DNA from: Serratia silvae
GTDB lineage: Bacteria; Pseudomonadota; Gammaproteobacteria; Enterobacterales; Enterobacteriaceae
Assembly (NCBI RefSeq): GCF_023282985.1
Contig: NZ_JAGQDC010000008.1
Coordinates: 124,001-188,000, forward strand
Length of the DNA stretch: 64,000 nt
Direction of reading: 5' to 3'
The translations under genes were made by a program, and so were the position numbers. Positions 1 to 9,445 of this stretch are shown here, one piece after another (the stretch's first letter is position 1; the number at the start of each line of letters is the position of its first letter). The notes below the pieces were generated by a model. The model searched no databases. It was not told the origin of the DNA and worked only from the letters and a program-made list of their open reading frames with translations.

Positions 1-15
1 TACCAACCGCAGAAG

Positions 16-1440
16 TTACTTCTTCTTGGCTTTCGGGTTTGGCAGATCGGTGATGCTGCCTTCGTAGATCTCTGCTGCCAGGCCTACGGATTCGTGCAGG
101 GTTGGGTGAGCGTGGATAGTCAACGCGATATCTTCTGCGTCACAACCCATCTCAATAGCCAGACCGATTTCACCCAACAGTTCGCCGCCGTTGGTGCCAA
201 CAATCGCGCCACCGATGATACGGTGCGTTTCTTTGTCGAAGATCAGTTTGGTCATACCGTCAGCACAGTCAGAAGCGATAGCACGGCCTGAAGCTGCCCA
301 CGGGAAGGTGGAAGTTTCGTAGCTGATGCCTTTCTCTTTGGCTTCTTTCTCGGTCATCCCTACCCATGCCACTTCTGGCTCGGTGTAAGCGATCGATGGG
401 ATCACTTTCGGGTCGAAGTAGTGCTTCATACCAGCGATAACTTCAGCAGCTACGTGGCCTTCATGCACGCCTTTGTGCGCCAGCATCGGTTGACCGACGA
501 TGTCACCAATCGCGAAGATGTGCGGCACATTGGTACGCAGCTGTTTGTCGACGTGGATAAAGCCACGTTCGTCAACTTCGACACCGGCTTGGCCAGCGTC
601 CAGCAGTTTACCATTCGGCACACGGCCGATCGCTACCAGCACCGCGTCGTAACGCTGTGGTTCCGCAGGCGCTTTTTTACCTTCCATCGTAACGTAGATG
701 CCGTCTTCTTTGGCTTCTACCGCAGTCACTTTGGTTTCCAGCATCAGGTTAAACTGCTTGCTGATACGCTTGGTAAAGACTTTTACCACGTCTTTATCTG
801 CAGCCGGGATCACCTGATCGAACATTTCAACCACGTCGATCTGTGAGCCCAGCGCATGGTATACGGTGCCCATTTCCAGGCCGATGATACCGCCGCCCAT
901 GACCAGCAGGCGCTCTGGAACGGTTTTCAGCGCCAGTGCATCGGTGGAATCCCACACGCGTGGATCTTCATGAGGAATAAATGGCAGTTGGATCGGACGG
1001 GAGCCTGCGGCGATGATGGCATTGTCGAAGTTGATGGTGGTAGCACCATTCTCGCCTTCAACCACTAGCGTGTTGGCGCCGGTGAATTTACCCAGGCCGT
1101 TGACCACTTTCACTTTGCGGCCTTTAGCCATGCCAGCCAGACCACCGGTCAGCTGATTGATGACTTTCTCTTTCCAGACGCGCACTTTGTCGATGTCGGT
1201 TTTCGGCTCGCCGAAAACGATGCCGTGTTCGGCCAACGCTTTGGCTTCTTCGATCACTTTGGCAACGTGCAGCAGTGCTTTGGAAGGAATACAGCCCACG
1301 TTCAGGCAAACACCGCCCAGAGTGGAGTAACGCTCAACCAGAATGGTTTCAAGACCTAAGTCAGCGCAACGAAAAGCAGCAGAGTAACCTGCAGGGCCCG
1401 CCCCAAGTACCACGACCTGAGTTTTAATTTCAGTACTCAT
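16..1440 (-). CDS. lpd: Dihydrolipoamide dehydrogenase (E3)
   Basis: Flavoprotein that reoxidises dihydrolipoyl groups with NAD+, serving as E3 of the pyruvate and 2-oxoglutarate dehydrogenase complexes and the glycine cleavage system in the cytosol. An FAD-binding GAGPAG lies near residue 13, the redox disulfide GGVCLNVGCIPSK gives C45 and C50, and the His-Glu catalytic pair is in HAHPTLHES near residues 443-450. From the second of two adjacent ATGs the length is 474 aa, as in E. coli. That start is preferred because AGAGGTC sits about 5 nt before it but only 2 nt before the first ATG (1443). It is last in the aceE-aceF-lpd series, separated from aceF by about 360 nt with its own likely promoter. 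Confidence 0.97.
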   Translation of the reverse strand: MSTEIKTQVVVLGAGPAGYSAAFRCADLGLETILVERYSTLGGVCLNVGCIPSKALLHVAKVIEEAKALAEHGIVFGEPKTDIDKVRVWKEKVINQLTGGLAGMAKGRKVKVVNGLGKFTGANTLVVEGENGATTINFDNAIIAAGSRPIQLPFIPHEDPRVWDSTDALALKTVPERLLVMGGGIIGLEMGTVYHALGSQIDVVEMFDQVIPAADKDVVKVFTKRISKQFNLMLETKVTAVEAKEDGIYVTMEGKKAPAEPQRYDAVLVAIGRVPNGKLLDAGQAGVEVDERGFIHVDKQLRTNVPHIFAIGDIVGQPMLAHKGVHEGHVAAEVIAGMKHYFDPKVIPSIAYTEPEVAWVGMTEKEAKEKGISYETSTFPWAASGRAIASDCADGMTKLIFDKETHRIIGGAIVGTNGGELLGEIGLAIEMGCDAEDIALTIHAHPTLHESVGLAAEIYEGSITDLPNPKAKKK

Positions 1441-1482
1441 CATGACCTCTTAATTAGTTGTCCGGCGGGTCAGACGTCATTT

Positions 1483-1610
1483 TATACCCGTCATCCTTGA
1501 AGCTGCCTCGGCGTTGGCTGCGTTCGTTCACCTGAATCACTTACTGAAAGTAAGCTCATCAGGATTCACGAACTTGCCGCCTTGATGCAGCTCCAATTAT
1601 TTTGGGTATG
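1483..1610. repeat. ERIC-like imperfect palindrome (128 bp)
   Basis: The element begins TATACCC and ends GGGTATG. Its core CACTTACTGAAAGTAAGCTC matches the centre of the enterobacterial ERIC/IRU consensus, with GGATTCAC following as in ERIC. It lies in the transcribed spacer between aceF and lpd, so it would fold into a long hairpin in the read-through mRNA. Family assignment is from memory of the consensus. Confidence 0.75.
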
Positions 1611-1664
1611 TTATTAATCAATCTCATAACGCCCTTCATCCACCGGGACGCATACACCGCGAGC

Positions 1665-1692
1665 AGTTTACAGAATTGTTAATAATCTGCAA
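1665..1692 (-). promoter_or_regulatory. Candidate lpd promoter
   Basis: On the minus strand TTGCAG (1692-1687) and TAAACT (1670-1665) are separated by 16 nt and lie about 225 nt upstream of the lpd start. Other Enterobacterales have an independent lpd promoter in this spacer, which supports the placement, but the hexamers are only fair matches to sigma-70. Confidence 0.35.
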
Positions 1693-1770
1693 AGCGTGTT
1701 CGAGTGACCCGTGTCCCAACAATTCTGTCGAGTCATGCAAAACCCGACAAAACTGCTACTGAATTACTAA

Positions 1771-1790
1771 GGGCGCAGCATACTGCGCCC
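1771..1790. terminator. Hairpin just after aceF
   Basis: Perfect 8-bp arms GGGCGCAG / CTGCGCCC with a CATA loop, extended by flanking AA/TT, lie 8 nt past the aceF stop. The T6 run follows on the plus strand. In the aceF (minus) direction the tail is only TTAGTAATTC, so it is more likely an attenuator or mRNA 3'-end stabiliser than a full stop between aceF and lpd. Confidence 0.5.
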
Positions 1791-1798
1791 TTTTTTCA

Positions 1799-3688
1799 TT
1801 ACATCACCAGACGGCGAATGTCGGCCAGCATGTTGTTGATGATGGTGATAAAGCGTGCACCATCAGCACCGTCAATCACACGGTGGTCGAAGGAGAGTGA
1901 CATCGGCATCATCAGACGCGGCGTGAACTCTTTACCGTTCCAGACCGGCTCCATCGCAGACTTGGAGACGCCCAGGATAGCCACTTCCGGCGCGTTAACA
2001 ATCGGCGCGAAGTGAGTAGTCCCGATACCGCCCAGGCTGGAGATGGTGAAGCAACCGCCCTGCATTTCGCCTGCGGTCAACTTACCGTCACGCGCTTTTT
2101 TGGAGATCGCCATCAGTTCACGGGACAGCTCAGTGATGCTCTTCTTGTTCACATCCTTGAATACCGGAACCACCAGGCCATTTGGCGTATCTACCGCCAC
2201 GCCGATGTTGATGTATTTCTTCAGCGTCAGCTTCTGGCCATCTTCGGACAGTGAGCTGTTGAAGCGTGGCATCTGCTCCAGGGCAGCGGCAACGGCCTTC
2301 ATGATGAACACCACCGGGGTGAACTTCACGTCCAGCTTACGCTTGGCAGCTTCGTCGTTCTGCTGCTTACGGAACGCTTCCAGATCGGTGATATCGGTCT
2401 TGTCGAAGTGAGTCACGTGCGGGATCATTACCCAGTTGCGGCTCAGGTTGGCACCAGAGATTTTCTGGATGCGGCCCAGTTCAACTTCTTCGATCTCACC
2501 AAACTTGCTGAAGTCCACTTTCGGCCACGGCAGCATGCCTGGCAGGCCACCACCGGTAGCGGCAGGAGCGGCTTCGGCGCGTTTGACCGCGTCTTTCACG
2601 TAAGCCTGAACGTCTTCGCGCAGGATACGGCCTTTACGACCGGTGCCCTTCACTTTCGCCAGGTTAACACCGAACTCACGCGCCAAGCGGCGGATGACCG
2701 GGGTAGCGTGAACGTAGGCATCGTTCTCAGTGAACTCGCCTTTACCAGCGGCAGGTGCAGGTGCAGCTTGTTTGGTTGGAGCAGAATTTGAAGCCGATGC
2801 CGTTTGTGAAGTTTGAGTTTTAGCAGCGGCAGGTGCTGGTGCAGCGCCTTCCACTTCGCTATTTACTTCAAATATCATGATCAGAGAACCGGTTTTCACT
2901 TTGTCGCCGGTAGCGATTTTAATTTCTTTCACGGTACCCGCGAACGGAGCCGGAACTTCCATAGAAGCCTTGTCACCTTCAACGGTGATCAGTGACTGCT
3001 CAGCGGCAACTTTATCGCCCACTTTCACCATCACTTCGGTCACTTCTACTTCGTCGCCGCCAATGTCTGGCACTTCGACGTTTTTCGCCGCGCTTGCCGC
3101 AGGGGCAGCAGCCGGAGCCGCCTGGGTAGCCGCAGCAGCAGGGGCAGCAGAAGCTGCGCCAGCCACTTCGAAGACCATAATCAGGGAACCGGTTTTCACT
3201 TTGTCACCGGTGTTGATTTTGATCTCTTTCACGGTACCAGCGAATGGCGCAGGCACTTCCATAGAGGCCTTGTCGCCTTCTACGGTGATCAGAGACTGCT
3301 CGGCAGTCACGGTATCGCCAACTTTCACCAGGATCTCGGTGACTTCAACTTCATCAGCCCCGATGTCTGGCACTTCAACATCTTTGGCTGCGGCAGTTGC
3401 AGGAGCTGCGGCCGGTTTTTCTTCAGCCTTGGCGGCTGGTGCGGCAGCGGCCGCACCTTCTGCTTCAAAGATCATCAGCAGTTTGCCCGTCTCGGTTTTA
3501 TCACCGACGGCCACTTTGATCTCTTTCACCACGCCAGCCTGCGGCGAAGGCACTTCCATGGAGGCTTTGTCGCCTTCCACGGTGATCAGCGATTGTTCAA
3601 CTTCAACCTTATCGCCAACCTTCACCAGGATCTCGGTGATTTCAACTTCATCTGCACCGATGTCCGGCACTTTGATTTCGATAGACAT
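1799..3688 (-). CDS. aceF: Dihydrolipoyl acetyltransferase (E2) of pyruvate dehydrogenase
   Basis: Core of the pyruvate dehydrogenase complex, transferring acetyl groups from lipoyl arms to CoA. Three tandem lipoyl domains each carry GDKASMEVP (first lipoyl lysine K41) and are joined by Ala/Pro-rich linkers. They are followed by a peripheral subunit-binding domain ([16 protein letters not shown], about residues 328-365) and the catalytic domain, whose active-site HRVIDG places H602 and D606. Length 629 aa against 630 in E. coli, so it is complete. The start lies 13 nt after the aceE stop with an AGAGGT ribosome site, so the two genes form one transcript. Confidence 0.97.
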   Translation of the reverse strand: MSIEIKVPDIGADEVEITEILVKVGDKVEVEQSLITVEGDKASMEVPSPQAGVVKEIKVAVGDKTETGKLLMIFEAEGAAAAAPAAKAEEKPAAAPATAAAKDVEVPDIGADEVEVTEILVKVGDTVTAEQSLITVEGDKASMEVPAPFAGTVKEIKINTGDKVKTGSLIMVFEVAGAASAAPAAAATQAAPAAAPAASAAKNVEVPDIGGDEVEVTEVMVKVGDKVAAEQSLITVEGDKASMEVPAPFAGTVKEIKIATGDKVKTGSLIMIFEVNSEVEGAAPAPAAAKTQTSQTASASNSAPTKQAAPAPAAGKGEFTENDAYVHATPVIRRLAREFGVNLAKVKGTGRKGRILREDVQAYVKDAVKRAEAAPAATGGGLPGMLPWPKVDFSKFGEIEEVELGRIQKISGANLSRNWVMIPHVTHFDKTDITDLEAFRKQQNDEAAKRKLDVKFTPVVFIMKAVAAALEQMPRFNSSLSEDGQKLTLKKYINIGVAVDTPNGLVVPVFKDVNKKSITELSRELMAISKKARDGKLTAGEMQGGCFTISSLGGIGTTHFAPIVNAPEVAILGVSKSAMEPVWNGKEFTPRLMMPMSLSFDHRVIDGADGARFITIINNMLADIRRLVM

Positions 3689-3701
3689 TGTTCAGTACCT
3701 C

Positions 3702-6365
3702 TTATGCCAGACGCGGGTTAACTTTTTCTGGGTTGATGTCGAATTTCTTAATCGCATCAGCGACCACAGAAGCTTCAATTTCACCGCGTTTAGCCAGTTC
3801 ACCCAGAGCAGCAACCACCACGTAGGAAGCATCAACTTCGAAGTGGTGACGCAGGTTTTCGCGGCTGTCTGAACGACCGAAGCCGTCAGTACCCAGTACG
3901 CGATAATCGCTGGCTGGTACGAAAGTACGAACCTGCTCTGCGAACAACTTCATGTAGTCGGTAGAAGCTACCGCTGGCGCCTCGTTCATCACCTGAGCGA
4001 TGTAAGGCACACGTGGGGTTTCGGTTGGGTGCAGCATGTTCCAACGCTCACAGTCCTGACCATCACGCGCCAATTCGGTGAAGGAAGTTACGCTGTAGGT
4101 GTCGGAACCCACGCCGTAGTCTTTCGCCAGGATCTGCGCAGCTTCACGCACATGGCGCAGGATTGAGCCGGAGCCCAGCAGCTGTACTTTACCTTTGCTA
4201 CCTTCCAGAGTTTCCAGCTTGTAGATACCTTTACGGATACCCTCTTCTGCGCCCTTCGGCATGGCTGGCATGTGGTAGTTTTCGTTCAGCGTAGTCAGGT
4301 AGTAGTAGACGTTTTCTTGCGCGTCACCGTACATACGTACCAGACCATCATGCATGATCACCGCCACTTCATACGCGTAAGCCGGATCGTAAGAGATGCA
4401 GTTAGGGATGGTCAGAGACTGAATGTGGCTGTGGCCATCTTCGTGCTGCAGACCTTCGCCGTTCAGGGTAGTACGCCCTGAAGTCCCGCCGATCAGGAAG
4501 CCACGCGCCTGTTGGTCACCCGCTGCCCAGCACAGGTCGCCGATACGTTGGAAACCGAACATGGAGTAGTAGATGTAGAACGGGATCATTGGCAGATTGT
4601 TGGTGCTGTAAGAAGTCGCTGCGGCCAACCAGGAAGAGGCTGCGCCCAGTTCGTTGATACCTTCTTGCAGGATCTGGCCTTTCTCGTCTTCTTTGTAGTA
4701 TGCAACCTGCTCACGGTCCTGCGGAGTGTACTGCTGGCCGTTCGGGCTGTAGATACCGATCTGACGGAACAGACCTTCCATACCGAAGGTACGGGCTTCG
4801 TCGGCGATGATTGGCACCAGGCGATCTTTGATCGACTTGTTCTTCAGCATCACGTTCAGGGCACGCACAAAGGCGATGGTGGTAGAAATCTCTTTGTTCT
4901 GCTCTTCCAGCAAGGAGCTGAAATCTTCCAGAGCTGGCATTTCCAGCTTCTCGGTGAATTTCGGCATGCGGGTTGGCACGTAGCCTTCCAGCGCCTGACG
5001 ACGTTCGTGCAGATACTTGTACTCTTCGGAGTCTTTCTCGAAGGTGATGTATGGCAGTTTTTCGATGTCAGCATCGGCCACTGGCACGTTGAAACGATCG
5101 CGGAAGTGGTGAACCCCTTCCATGTTCATTTTCTTCACCTGGTGAGCGATGTTTTTACCTTCCGCGGTTTCACCCATGCCGTAACCTTTGATGGTATGGG
5201 CCAGGATCACGGTTGGTTTACCTTGGGTATCCTGCGCTTTTTTCAGTGCAGCAAAGACTTTCTTCGGATCGTGACCACCACGGTTCAGCGACCAGATTTC
5301 GTCGTCGGTCATATCTTTGACCAGTGCGGCGGTTTCTGGGAAGCGGCCGAAGAAGTGCTCACGCACGTAAGCGCCGTCTTTGGATTTGAAGGTCTGGTAG
5401 TCACCGTCCAGGGTTTCGTTCATCAGTTGGATCAGCTTGCCGCTGGTGTCTTTACGCAGCAGTTCATCCCAACGACCACCCCAGATCACTTTCAGTACCT
5501 GCCAGCCAGCACCTGCGAAGATGCCTTCCAGCTCGTTGATGATCTTGCCGTTACCGGTGACCGGGCCATCCAGACGTTGCAGGTTACAGTTGATGACGAA
5601 TACCAGGTTGTCCAGCTTCTCACGGGTTGCGATGGTGATCGCACCTTTGGATTCCGGTTCGTCCATCTCGCCGTCGCCCAGGAAGGCATAAACGGTCTGG
5701 CCAGAGGTGTCTTTCAGACCACGGTGTTCCAGATACTTGAGGAACTTGGCCTGATAGATGGCGCTGATTGGGCCCAGACCCATGGAGACGGTCGGGAACT
5801 GCCAGAATTCAGGCATCAGTTTTGGATGCGGGTAAGAGGACAGGCCTTTACCGTGCACTTCCTGACGGAAGTTGTTCATTTGATCTTCGGTCAGGCGGCC
5901 TTCAAGGAAGGCACGTGCATAAACGCCCGGAGAGATGTGGCCCTGGAAGTAAACCAGATCGCCGCCGTCTTTTTCGTTGCGAGCACGGAAGAAGTGGTTA
6001 AAGCAGACTTCATAGAAGGTCGCGGAAGATTGGAAGGAAGCCATGTGGCCGCCCAGATCCAGATCTTTCTTGGAAGCACGCAACACGGTCATCACGGCAT
6101 TCCAACGGATAGCAGAACGAATACGACGCTCCAGATCCAGGTTGCCCGGGTATGCCGGTTCGTCTTCTACCGCGATGGTGTTGACGTAGTTGTTAGCCGC
6201 AGCACCAGCTGCAACGCTAACACCGCCCTTGCGGGCTTCTCCCAGAACCTGATCAATCAGGAACTGAGCGCGTTCAACACCCTCTTCACGGATGACCGAT
6301 TCGATCGCCTGCAGCCAGTCGCGGGTTTCGATCGGATCCACGTCATTGTTTAAACGTTCTGACAT
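3702..6365 (-). CDS. aceE: Pyruvate dehydrogenase E1 component
   Basis: Homodimeric thiamine-diphosphate enzyme that decarboxylates pyruvate and reductively acetylates AceF. The ThDP/Mg motif GDGEMDEPESKG is near residue 230, with GHISPGVYAR and the C-terminal transketolase region intact. I use the internal ATG that begins MSERLNNDVDP: it gives 887 aa, the E. coli length, whereas the open frame runs 23 codons further upstream without homology. It lies upstream of aceF in the same operon and follows pdhR, with about 165 nt between. Residue agreement with E. coli AceE is very high throughout. Confidence 0.97.
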   Translation of the reverse strand: MSERLNNDVDPIETRDWLQAIESVIREEGVERAQFLIDQVLGEARKGGVSVAAGAAANNYVNTIAVEDEPAYPGNLDLERRIRSAIRWNAVMTVLRASKKDLDLGGHMASFQSSATFYEVCFNHFFRARNEKDGGDLVYFQGHISPGVYARAFLEGRLTEDQMNNFRQEVHGKGLSSYPHPKLMPEFWQFPTVSMGLGPISAIYQAKFLKYLEHRGLKDTSGQTVYAFLGDGEMDEPESKGAITIATREKLDNLVFVINCNLQRLDGPVTGNGKIINELEGIFAGAGWQVLKVIWGGRWDELLRKDTSGKLIQLMNETLDGDYQTFKSKDGAYVREHFFGRFPETAALVKDMTDDEIWSLNRGGHDPKKVFAALKKAQDTQGKPTVILAHTIKGYGMGETAEGKNIAHQVKKMNMEGVHHFRDRFNVPVADADIEKLPYITFEKDSEEYKYLHERRQALEGYVPTRMPKFTEKLEMPALEDFSSLLEEQNKEISTTIAFVRALNVMLKNKSIKDRLVPIIADEARTFGMEGLFRQIGIYSPNGQQYTPQDREQVAYYKEDEKGQILQEGINELGAASSWLAAATSYSTNNLPMIPFYIYYSMFGFQRIGDLCWAAGDQQARGFLIGGTSGRTTLNGEGLQHEDGHSHIQSLTIPNCISYDPAYAYEVAVIMHDGLVRMYGDAQENVYYYLTTLNENYHMPAMPKGAEEGIRKGIYKLETLEGSKGKVQLLGSGSILRHVREAAQILAKDYGVGSDTYSVTSFTELARDGQDCERWNMLHPTETPRVPYIAQVMNEAPAVASTDYMKLFAEQVRTFVPASDYRVLGTDGFGRSDSRENLRHHFEVDASYVVVAALGELAKRGEIEASVVADAIKKFDINPEKVNPRLA

Positions 6366-6530
6366 GGTGGTATTCCTTATCTGTCTAATGGTTTGTTTGG
6401 AGCCTGTCTTCCTGCGCTCTATCGTAAAACGCACGAAGACAGGCTCATCAGTTTGGTTGCCGCTTAAGTACTTAACTAAGCACTCCGAGCTTTATCTCTA
6501 CAAGCTGGTGTGCCTTGAAGAGAACCACTC

Positions 6531-7295
6531 TTAATCCTTGCGTTGCTGGAGACGCCGCAGCGATCGATCACGCCGGGTGTGTTCCCTGCTGAGATCCAGC
6601 AAAATTTCCTCGATAAACGCCAAATGGCGGTGCGAGGCTTCACGGGCCTTTTCAGGTTCGCGTGCCACAATCGCCTCAAAAATCCCGGCGCGATGGCTAC
6701 TCACTGTTGCCAACATCTCACGGCGCGAGTAGAGCAATTCAAAGTTCTGACGAACGTTCTGTTCCAACATCGGGCCCATACAGCGCAGCAGATGGAGTAA
6801 CACAACGTTGTGGGCAGCCTCGGTCACGGCAATTTGATACTGCATGACCGCGTCGGCTTCGGCGTCTAGATCGCCGCTGTCCTGAGCTTGCTGGATCACA
6901 TGATGGCAGTCGCGGATGCGCGCCAGATCTTCGTCAGTCCCACGCAACGCCGCATAATAGGCAGCGATACCTTCAAGAGCATGACGGGTTTCGAGCAGAT
7001 CGAATTGTGATTCAGGATGATCGGCCAGCAGTTCAGCCAGCGGATCGCTGAAGCTCTGCCACAGATTAGTTTGTACAAAGGTGCCGCCTCCCTGGCGACG
7101 CAGGAGCAGCCCTTTAGCTTCCAGACGCTGAATTGCCTCTCTCAGAGAGGGACGGGAAACATCAAACTGTTTCGCCAGCTCGCGCTCTGGAGGCAGCTTT
7201 TCGCCTGGACGCAGCGTACCCTCGAGGATCAGGTATTCGAGTTGCTGCTCGATAACATCTGACAACTTGGGTTGGCGGATTTTGCTGTAGGCCAT
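6531..7295 (-). CDS. pdhR: GntR/FadR-type repressor of the pyruvate dehydrogenase operon
   Basis: Pyruvate-responsive repressor that binds its own promoter and others when pyruvate is low. The N-terminal winged helix ([20 protein letters not shown], about residues 38-57) is followed by an all-helical FCD effector domain. The start is [13 protein letters not shown], 254 aa as in E. coli; the frame extends 18 codons upstream, but those residues have no match to the family. Two PdhR-box palindromes lie upstream, so autoregulation of the pdhR-aceEF unit is expected. Confidence 0.96.
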   Translation of the reverse strand: MAYSKIRQPKLSDVIEQQLEYLILEGTLRPGEKLPPERELAKQFDVSRPSLREAIQRLEAKGLLLRRQGGGTFVQTNLWQSFSDPLAELLADHPESQFDLLETRHALEGIAAYYAALRGTDEDLARIRDCHHVIQQAQDSGDLDAEADAVMQYQIAVTEAAHNVVLLHLLRCMGPMLEQNVRQNFELLYSRREMLATVSSHRAGIFEAIVAREPEKAREASHRHLAFIEEILLDLSREHTRRDRSLRRLQQRKD

Positions 7296-7328
7296 GGGTG
7301 ATTTCTTCTCTGCGAAGTGCCCGGAGTC

Positions 7329-7345
7329 AATTGGTAATACCAATT
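7329..7345. promoter_or_regulatory. PdhR operator
   Basis: AATTGGTAATACCAATT is a near-perfect palindrome matching the E. coli pdhR operator (AATTGGTnnnACCAATT). It lies 34 nt upstream of the pdhR start codon, the position expected for autorepression. Confidence 0.85.
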
Positions 7346-7468
7346 TCAAAAACGTGACGGTAAAGTAACAAAGTATTCACCTCCTGTCCATATGGGCCTT
7401 GATCGAAATCATGAATGCCGTACATTTTAACACTTCAATCCATAAGCCTTTGCAAACCGGCAACTCAG

Positions 7469-7485
7469 CGTTGGTAATACCATTT
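7469..7485. promoter_or_regulatory. Second PdhR-box-like site
   Basis: CGTTGGTAATACCATTT matches the downstream operator at 14 of 17 positions, including the whole TTGGTAATACCA core. Its centre is 140 bp from the first box, between pdhR and aroP, which would allow DNA looping or an effect on aroP. Confidence 0.55.
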
Positions 7486-7823
7486 ACGAGGTAGCCGCCC
7501 AATTTAACTTTTGTGAAACCTCTGGTTAGAAGAATGCCCGGGTTATATGGCAAGGAGATTAAGGGTTATTTTCGCTTTATTACCGCTTACCCAGCCCCGC
7601 CCGTTAACAAAAAAACAACAATAATGGCGATTATTTTTGCCAATTCTGTGAGTTATTGCTTATTTCGTGCACGCAATCCTCCCGCTCGTCACACAACCCG
7701 CATTTTGTTGCCTAAACTGCTGCAATCTTCATCATTCGAACAACAAAGCAGGTGCAAACTTTCGCACATACCATTATTCTCTGCCAAACGGTAGCGACGC
7801 CGTGGAATTTATAGCTATAACGT

Positions 7824-7864
7824 CGTAAACAAAAAACAACACACATCGTAATCATTACTTTACT
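7824..7864 (+). promoter_or_regulatory. Candidate TyrR box pair upstream of aroP
   Basis: CGTAATCATTACTTTACT (7847-7864) fits the TyrR consensus TGTAAA-N6-TTTACA at most positions. CGTAAACAAAAAACAACA (7824-7841) is a weaker partner exactly 23 bp upstream, the usual spacing of paired TyrR boxes. E. coli aroP is TyrR-repressed. The rest of the 605-nt pdhR-aroP gap holds no gene that I can support. Confidence 0.45.
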
Positions 7865-7900
7865 GTAATGAACATTATGTCAGCACAGAGGGTTTCATTA

Positions 7901-9277
7901 ATGGATGGTCAACAGCATGGCGACCAGTTGAAGCGCGGCCTAAAAAACCGCCATATCCAGCTGATCGCCTTAGGTGGCGCTATAGGTACCGGCCTGTTCC
8001 TCGGTATCGCTCAAACAATAAAAATGGCCGGCCCGTCGGTCATCCTTGGTTATGCAATTGGCGGTTTTATTGCCTTCCTGATCATGCGTCAACTGGGTGA
8101 AATGGTGGTAGAGGAGCCGGTGGCCGGTTCCTTCAGCCACTTCGCCTATAAATACTGGGGGAACTTCGCCGGTTTTGCGTCCGGCTGGAACTACTGGGTG
8201 CTGTACGTGCTGGTTGCCATGGCGGAACTGACCGCGGTGGGCATTTATGTGCAGTACTGGTGGCCGGATATCCCAACCTGGATCTCCGCCGCCGTGTTCT
8301 TCCTGGCAATCAACGCCATCAACCTGTCGAGTGTGAAGGTCTATGGTGAAATGGAGTTTTGGTTCGCCATCATCAAAGTGGTCGCTATCATTGGCATGAT
8401 CGCCTTTGGTGCCTACCTGCTGTTCAGCGGCCTGGGCGGCCCGGAAGCCAGCGTCACCAACCTGTGGGCCCAGGGCGGTTTCTTCCCGAACGGCACCATG
8501 GGGCTGCTCATGGCGATGGCAGTGATCATGTTCTCCTTCGGTGGATTGGAGCTGGTGGGCATTACCGCCGCCGAAGCCGATAACCCTGAGAAGAGCATTC
8601 CTAAAGCGACCAACCAGGTGATCTACCGCATCCTGCTGTTCTATATCGGCTCGCTGACTATTCTGCTGTCACTCTATCCGTGGGGCAAAGTGGTCGAAGG
8701 CGGCAGCCCGTTCGTACTGATCTTCCATGCGCTGAACAGTAATATGGTCGCAACGGTGCTCAATATCGTGGTGCTGACGGCCGCGCTGTCGGTCTACAAC
8801 AGCTGCGTCTATTGCAACAGCCGCATGCTGTACGGTTTGGCCAAACAGGGCAATGGCCCGAAAGCCCTGCTGAAAGTAGATAGCCGCGGTGTGCCGGTAG
8901 TTGCCATTGGTTTCTCCGCGTTGGCAACCGCGCTGTGCGTGCTGATTAACTACCTGATCCCAGGCCGCGCCTTTGAGCTACTGATGGCGCTGGTGGTGTC
9001 TGCCCTGGTGATCAACTGGGCGATGATCAGCCTGGCACACCTGAAATTCCGCAAAGCTAAAAATCATGAAGGCGTCGAGCCGAAGTTCAAGGCCTTCTGG
9101 TATCCGTTCAGTAACTATCTGTGCCTGGCCTTTTTGGCTGGCATTCTGGTGATCATGTATCTGACTCCGGGGATTCAGATTTCCGTGCTACTGATCCCGG
9201 TGTGGCTCGCTATTCTCGGTATCGGTTACTTCATCAAGCAACGTGGCCAACAACCGGCCAGTGCCGCAAGCCGTTAA
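7901..9277 (+). CDS. aroP: Aromatic amino acid permease AroP
   Basis: Inner-membrane APC-family transporter for Phe, Tyr and Trp with about 12 helices. The N-terminus contains QLKRGLKNRHIQLIALGG and GTGLFLG, then GEMVVEEPVAGSFSHFA, as in E. coli AroP. The chosen ATG (MDGQQHGDQ) gives 458 aa against 457 in E. coli and has an AGAGGG ribosome site. An earlier ATG at 7868 would add 11 residues and overlap the candidate TyrR region. It is divergent from pdhR, the same arrangement as in E. coli. Confidence 0.95.
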   Translation: MDGQQHGDQLKRGLKNRHIQLIALGGAIGTGLFLGIAQTIKMAGPSVILGYAIGGFIAFLIMRQLGEMVVEEPVAGSFSHFAYKYWGNFAGFASGWNYWVLYVLVAMAELTAVGIYVQYWWPDIPTWISAAVFFLAINAINLSSVKVYGEMEFWFAIIKVVAIIGMIAFGAYLLFSGLGGPEASVTNLWAQGGFFPNGTMGLLMAMAVIMFSFGGLELVGITAAEADNPEKSIPKATNQVIYRILLFYIGSLTILLSLYPWGKVVEGGSPFVLIFHALNSNMVATVLNIVVLTAALSVYNSCVYCNSRMLYGLAKQGNGPKALLKVDSRGVPVVAIGFSALATALCVLINYLIPGRAFELLMALVVSALVINWAMISLAHLKFRKAKNHEGVEPKFKAFWYPFSNYLCLAFLAGILVIMYLTPGIQISVLLIPVWLAILGIGYFIKQRGQQPASAASR

Positions 9278-9295
9278 TTTTTTAAAGTGATTATC

Positions 9296-9320
9296 AAGCC
9301 CGCCAACGCGGGCTTTTTTT
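9296..9320 (+). terminator. Rho-independent terminator of aroP
   Basis: Stem AAGCCCGC / GCGGGCTT with a 4-nt loop is followed by a run of T, 19 nt after the aroP stop. Confidence 0.9.
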
Positions 9321-9414
9321 ACCCTACGCATTTCGCAAACTGCCTCACACTTCTTCCCGCCACGGCACAGGATCAGAACTCGTTGTAAAGCTGTACTTGA
9401 CCACTGCGGTGTAC

Positions 9415-9437
9415 CAGCCCCCTTCCTATGGGGGCTG
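9415..9437 (-). terminator. Hairpin after the cytochrome c gene
   Basis: Arms CAGCCCCC and GGGGGCTG with a 7-nt loop lie 9 nt beyond the stop of the minus-strand cytochrome gene. There is no T tract, so termination is uncertain. Confidence 0.4.
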
Positions 9438-9445
9438 CAACCTTG

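Noticed and set aside
2800-3688. Tandem DNA repeats that could suggest a repeat array
   Set aside because: They are the three lipoyl-domain coding repeats of aceF. No CRISPR-like spacer pattern exists anywhere in the window.
2877-3872. 331-codon plus-strand open frame opposite aceF
   Set aside because: Antisense of the lipoyl domains; Ser/Ala/Thr-rich repeats mirror the Ala/Pro linkers.
4512-6353. 613-codon plus-strand open frame opposite aceE
   Set aside because: Exact antisense of a highly conserved gene; its length reflects codon bias on the other strand and it has no family motif.
7513-7794. 93-codon plus-strand frame between pdhR and aroP
   Set aside because: No ribosome site or recognisable domain; the region is better explained as regulatory.
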